From: an uncultured Clostridia bacterium
GTDB taxonomy: Bacteria > Bacillota > Clostridia > Christensenellales > CAG-138
Assembly (NCBI GenBank): GCA_946183765.1
Contig: CAMHDC010000044.1
Span: forward strand, 1 to 8,038
Reading direction: 5' to 3'
Length of the DNA: 8,038 nt
In this document: positions 6,122 to 8,038 of the stretch, piece by piece
Position numbering within the stretch: position 1 is the first letter of the stretch
How the letters are laid out: the number at the start of each line of letters is the position of its first letter
Made by a program: the position numbers and the translations under genes
Notes under the pieces: generated by a model
What the model was told of the DNA's origin: nothing
The model's input: the letters and a program-made list of their open reading frames with translations, nothing else
The model's database searches: none

Positions 6122-6532
6122 TTATGCGCTCACTCTCTTAAAAGTGATGATCGTTTGTTTGGTTACGGTGCCGTCATAGATGTTGATCCTCTCTACACAC
6201 GACGTCGCGCTGCTGAAAGAGTCGGTAAAACTCACATGACCCGTATAGGTGTCAGCGTGTAGCATTGTAGCTGTCGGACGCCACGTTCCGGCGACCATCG
6301 CTGACGGGCTTCCCGGGATATTATACATCGCCGTTTCCGGGCTTGAACATTGCCTGTCGGCCGCGGCGTTCGCAAAGCCCCAGACGGTATCATAGACAGA
6401 CTTGCGGAAGGTCACATCGATTGACGTAACACTGCTGGGCACATCAACACTATAACTGTTAATCTGTGGATCAAACGCCGGTTGAAGCGTTAGTCCCGAC
6501 CCCAACGTGATCCCCGAAAGGGTCAGGCTCAA
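6122..6532 (-). CDS. Cadherin-like/Ig-like beta-sandwich domain, probable frameshift extension of the major tail protein
   Basis: Open frame of 136 residues from a TTG at 6532 (SLTLSGITLGSGLTLQPAFD at the N-terminus). The pattern L-x-G-x-x-L...L-x-P-A-F-D-P-x-I-x-S-Y-x-V-x-V-P-x-x-V-T-S, with a C-terminal ITFKRVSA strand, matches the cadherin-like beta-sandwich (PF12733-type) domain. Such domains bind surfaces or carbohydrates and often decorate phage particles. The middle (residues ~50-110) is longer than the minimal domain and contains Cys residues. The domain begins at the very first codon, with no linker and no Shine-Dalgarno before TTG, where the upstream sequence is pyrimidine-rich. TTG overlaps the major tail stop as TTGA, and the frame is open at least 25 codons upstream with no ATG or GTG. 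I therefore favour synthesis as a -1 fusion to the major tail protein (about 295 residues); coupled reinitiation at TTG is the alternative. GC is lower (45-50%) than in neighbours. Confidence 0.75.
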   Translation of the reverse strand: MSLTLSGITLGSGLTLQPAFDPQINSYSVDVPSSVTSIDVTFRKSVYDTVWGFANAAADRQCSSPETAMYNIPGSPSAMVAGTWRPTATMLHADTYTGHVSFTDSFSSATSCVERINIYDGTVTKQTIITFKRVSA

Positions 6533-6537
6533 GGGGT
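6495..6537 (-). promoter_or_regulatory. Putative -1 recoding site at the end of the major tail gene, with downstream stem-loop
   Basis: The major tail gene ends GCA ACC CCT TGA on the minus strand (stop 6531-6529). The Pro tRNA on CCT (6534-6532) can re-pair one base back on CCC because of the run of four C (6536-6533). The next codon is then TTG, the first codon of the Ig-like ORF. Four nt after CCT an 8-bp stem can form: CCTGACCC (6527-6520) with GGGTCGGG (6502-6495), with one G-U pair and a 17-nt loop (6519-6503). A slow UGA codon in the A site and a stem just downstream are typical stimulators. The site is not a canonical X_XXY_YYZ heptamer, since the ACC tRNA would mispair, so this is a single-tRNA slip model. 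The +1 frame is not productive and stops after 19 codons. Confidence 0.55.
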
Positions 6538-7008
6538 TGCAGGCGTTACGGTGGGAATACCATTCACCCGCAGGGTGCAGGAGAAGGGCTCGTTGTCGGT
6601 GCTGCTGCCGCCGAAGTCCACGATGTCGGTAATGGTGCAGTTGGCCACGATGGTTTGCACCAGCGTTTCGGCGGCGTTGTAGATTTCCACCTTCATGCTG
6701 GATTTGCGGTCATTGCCCAGGGCGTAACGCTTGCTGACGATATAGTCCTGCGCCTCGTCGCCGATGATCCGGCGGCCGGAGACGGCATACTCAGGGGCAA
6801 TACCGGTGACCTCATTGTCGGCGCCCCCATTGCCGCACATGAAGAAATACTGCTGGTTCTGCTCGTTGACAGAGGGCTCGATGCTCTCGATGCCCTTGCA
6901 CAGGGGCTTATAGGTCCACGCGTTGCTGGCGTAGGCGGTGCCGATGTAGAATTTTTCTTTCCATACGGGATTCAGTTCCACATTGGCCGGAGTGTTGTTA
7001 TCAGGCAT
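6529..7008 (-). CDS. Major tail protein (tail tube protein)
   Basis: Predicted 159-residue tail tube subunit that polymerises around the tape measure protein. The sequence is beta-rich and acidic, starting MPDNNTPANVELNPVWKEKF, with KGIESIEPSVNEQNQQYFFM near residues 38-57, a Gly-rich turn (CGNGGADNEVTG), VSGRRIIGDEAQDYIVSKRY, and a C-terminal strand region FSCTLRVNGIPTVTPATP. These features and its position between the last minor capsid gene and the chaperones fit the tail tube family of Firmicutes phages with Gp15. ATG 7008 is backed by AGGAG (7021-7017) with 8-nt spacing, the cleanest ribosome binding site here, as expected for an abundant protein. It starts 3 nt after the preceding stop. 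The 3' end carries the putative -1 recoding site, so two forms are expected: 159 residues and about 295 residues. Confidence 0.8.
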   Translation of the reverse strand: MPDNNTPANVELNPVWKEKFYIGTAYASNAWTYKPLCKGIESIEPSVNEQNQQYFFMCGNGGADNEVTGIAPEYAVSGRRIIGDEAQDYIVSKRYALGNDRKSSMKVEIYNAAETLVQTIVANCTITDIVDFGGSSTDNEPFSCTLRVNGIPTVTPATP

Positions 7009-7011
7009 GGT

Positions 7012-7407
7012 TTATTCTCCTCTCCAATACAGTTTGACTGACAGCGATCCCGCCATCAGCCAGGAATTATCGCTTTCTCTGCCGATGACCTGCGGCATGG
7101 TGTCCACGGTGATGTCCGTGATCGACCATCCCTCCCCGGAAGGGTAGGTTTTCCGCATGGCCAGGTCATAGAAAAGCCGGTTCAGGTTGTTGGATAGTAC
7201 GTCCAGTTTCTTGTGCTTGCCGTTGATCGTCAGGTCCAGCGGGAGATCAAGGCTCTTGTCCATGTATCTTTCATACGGGGAGGACGGGCCGACCTCACAG
7301 GTGATCCCGTTCCCGGACGGCAGAGCGCCCCGGGTGACCTTGGCGAACGGAAGCGATAGGTTCATCATTTCAATCACGGCCAGCACCGCTTCGTCAATCG
7401 CGTTCAT
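7012..7407 (-). CDS. Minor capsid protein 3-like, probable tail terminator/completion protein
   Basis: Predicted 131-residue protein resembling the Minor_capsid_3 family, the small protein that immediately precedes the tail tube gene and is comparable in place to tail terminator proteins (lambda gpU, SPP1 gp17). It starts with an amphipathic helix (MNAIDEAVLAVIEMMNLSLP). A TRGALPSGNGITCEVGPSSP segment follows near residues 25-44, where such proteins typically read '.LP..nGi.le.g.g', and then strand-rich DLPLDLTINGKHKK. It ends SLSVKLYWRGE, a short beta strand. ATG 7407 overlaps the preceding stop as ATGA, indicating coupled translation. The terminator role is inferred from position and fold-like pattern, not proven. 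Confidence 0.75.
   Translation of the reverse strand: MNAIDEAVLAVIEMMNLSLPFAKVTRGALPSGNGITCEVGPSSPYERYMDKSLDLPLDLTINGKHKKLDVLSNNLNRLFYDLAMRKTYPSGEGWSITDITVDTMPQVIGRESDNSWLMAGSLSVKLYWRGE
7017..7021 (-). promoter_or_regulatory. Ribosome binding site of the major tail protein
   Basis: AGGAG on the minus strand at 7021-7017, 8 nt before ATG 7008, within the purine-rich GAGAGGAGAA. It lies in the last codons of the preceding minor capsid gene. It is one of the strongest initiation signals in the window. Confidence 0.7.
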
Positions 7408-7745
7408 AAGTGCTCTCTAAGCCCCCTTTGCGCTCTGCCTGTCCACTTGCGAAGGTGGTGTTTCTTCGCCACCTCGCACCATTTCCAGCTTGCCTGCGGG
7501 TTTTTGTCCTTATGCGCCGTAATCAGCCAGTATTGCCGCCGGGCATAAGGCGTCCGCCAGATCAGCTTACCCTTTCCTTCGTCGGTCTGCATGTAGCTGC
7601 TGGCAATCAGGGTTCCGCTGTCCTCTTTACAGTAGCGGTTGCAATCGTCCAGGATTTCCCGGCTCAGATCGTAGACCCCTTCCGCCCAGGCCTTTTCTAC
7701 CTTGGCCCGGACCTGGTGTCTGCTGATATTGATTCTCACAGGCAT
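7404..7745 (-). CDS. Minor capsid protein 2-like (neck / head-tail joining protein)
   Basis: Predicted 113-residue protein resembling the Minor_capsid_2 family (HK97 gp10-like in position), a neck component of siphophages. Diagnostic features are an N-terminal helix region (RAKVEKAWAEGVYDLSREIL), a C-N-R-Y segment followed by KEDSGTLIASSYM, where relatives have 'vP..tGtLr.S', and GKLIWRTPYARRQYW, the conserved 'l.w.tPYA..qy' motif. The basic, Trp-rich C-terminus (WKWCEVAKKHHLRKWTGRA) is also typical. I chose ATG 7745 because it overlaps the preceding stop as TAATG and begins MPVRINI, the usual short strand. A TTG at 7766 would extend it by seven residues inside the upstream gene without better signals. 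It ends with an ATGA overlap with the next gene. Confidence 0.8.
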   Translation of the reverse strand: MPVRINISRHQVRAKVEKAWAEGVYDLSREILDDCNRYCKEDSGTLIASSYMQTDEGKGKLIWRTPYARRQYWLITAHKDKNPQASWKWCEVAKKHHLRKWTGRAQRGLREHL

Positions 7746-8038
7746 TATCTCAGCCCCACTTCCCAATGATGGAGGATGTTCCGCCCGTTCCTGTACTCTC
7801 CGCAGTTGACCACCGTATAGCGGACCTCGCGGATCGTCACATACATGTCACCGCCGATTTCGTGGGCGTCTCTCAGGAGCTTTCCCCAGTTCAGGGCCGG
7901 TTGGGATCGCTTTCCGTCCACAAACAGGCGGGAGGTAAGCTGTACCTCTGTATTCGTTGTCGTTTTCACGACATCTTGGGTCGGCTGCAGGCACACATGA
8001 TCCACGGTGTACTCGTCATACACCTGGTTTTGGTAGTC
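7745..8038 (-). CDS. Minor capsid protein 1-like (head closure), 5' end outside the window
   Basis: The open frame enters at the right edge and gives 97 visible residues (DYQNQVYDEYTVDHVCLQPT at the edge), ending EVGLR at TAA 7747-7745. It resembles the Minor_capsid_1 family, a small beta-rich head-tail joining protein. Typical features are a 'vtvd.vc.qp' strand at the start, the QLTSRLFVDGKRSQPALNW segment where relatives have '..lLFvD...S.p', and the final strand HHWEVGLR. A GTG at 8023 could serve as a start, but the frame is open beyond it and five upstream codons still look like part of the protein, so the real start is most likely outside the window. Its stop overlaps the next ATG by one base (TAATG). 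Confidence 0.75.
   Translation of the reverse strand, partial: DYQNQVYDEYTVDHVCLQPTQDVVKTTTNTEVQLTSRLFVDGKRSQPALNWGKLLRDAHEIGGDMYVTIREVRYTVVNCGEYRNGRNILHHWEVGLR

Noticed and set aside
6473..6531. +1 frameshift at the end of the major tail gene, as in SPP1-type tail proteins
   Set aside because: The +1 frame reads 19 sense codons and then stops, and does not enter the beta-sandwich ORF; only the -1 frame does.
7746..7766. TTG start at 7766 for the minor capsid 2-like gene
   Set aside because: ATG 7745 overlaps the preceding stop (TAATG) and gives the usual family N-terminus; the extension has no better signal.
1..8038. Search for a non-phage accessory system (defence, toxin-antitoxin, retron, ncRNA, diversity-generating repeat)
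   Set aside because: The minus strand is continuously filled by structural genes with overlaps or very short gaps; the only gap over 50 nt is the terminator region, leaving no room for an extra system.

Overview
This window is an interior piece of the late structural module of a siphophage or prophage. Every gene I can support lies on the minus strand, so transcription runs from right to left. Overall GC is high (roughly 58-60% by eye), Shine-Dalgarno sequences are strong, and the protein families (minor capsid 1/2/3, Gp15, Sipho_tail Dit) are typical of phages of Firmicutes. A GC-rich gut Clostridia host (Oscillospirales or Lachnospiraceae type) is the best guess, but this is inference. There are no RNA genes, insertion sequences, CRISPR arrays, integrase, lysis or defence genes.

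In transcription order: (1) head-tail joining block, 8038-7012: three small genes resembling the Minor_capsid_1, _2 and _3 families, packed with 1-4 nt overlaps; the first runs off the window. (2) Tail tube block, 7008-6122: the major tail protein with its own strong ribosome binding site, then a cadherin-like/Ig-like beta-sandwich ORF in the -1 frame, overlapping the major tail stop codon as TTGA. A strong intrinsic terminator hairpin (6086-6120) closes this block. (3) Tail assembly chaperones, 6068-5143: a small first chaperone and a Gp15-family protein, joined at an ATGA overlap that sits on an in-frame G_GGA_AAA heptamer, very like the lambda G/GT frameshift signal. (4) A 1449-residue tape measure protein, 5150-801, carrying about 1.4 kb of tandem repeats built on a W-x7-G motif. 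(5) The distal tail protein (Dit), 804-106, and the first 39 codons of the next tail-tip gene, 118-1.

Functionally, the minor capsid proteins finish the portal-neck connector. The major tail protein polymerises as the tube around the tape measure protein, which the chaperones hold, and Dit forms the hub at the distal end. The most interesting points are two apparent -1 recoding sites, one predicted to add a beta-sandwich decoration to a fraction of tail tube subunits and one predicted to make a lambda-gpGT-like chaperone fusion. Other points are the unusual W-x7-G repeat array in the tape measure protein and a block of distinctly lower GC inside the same gene. The module is otherwise ordinary; I see no hidden non-phage system.
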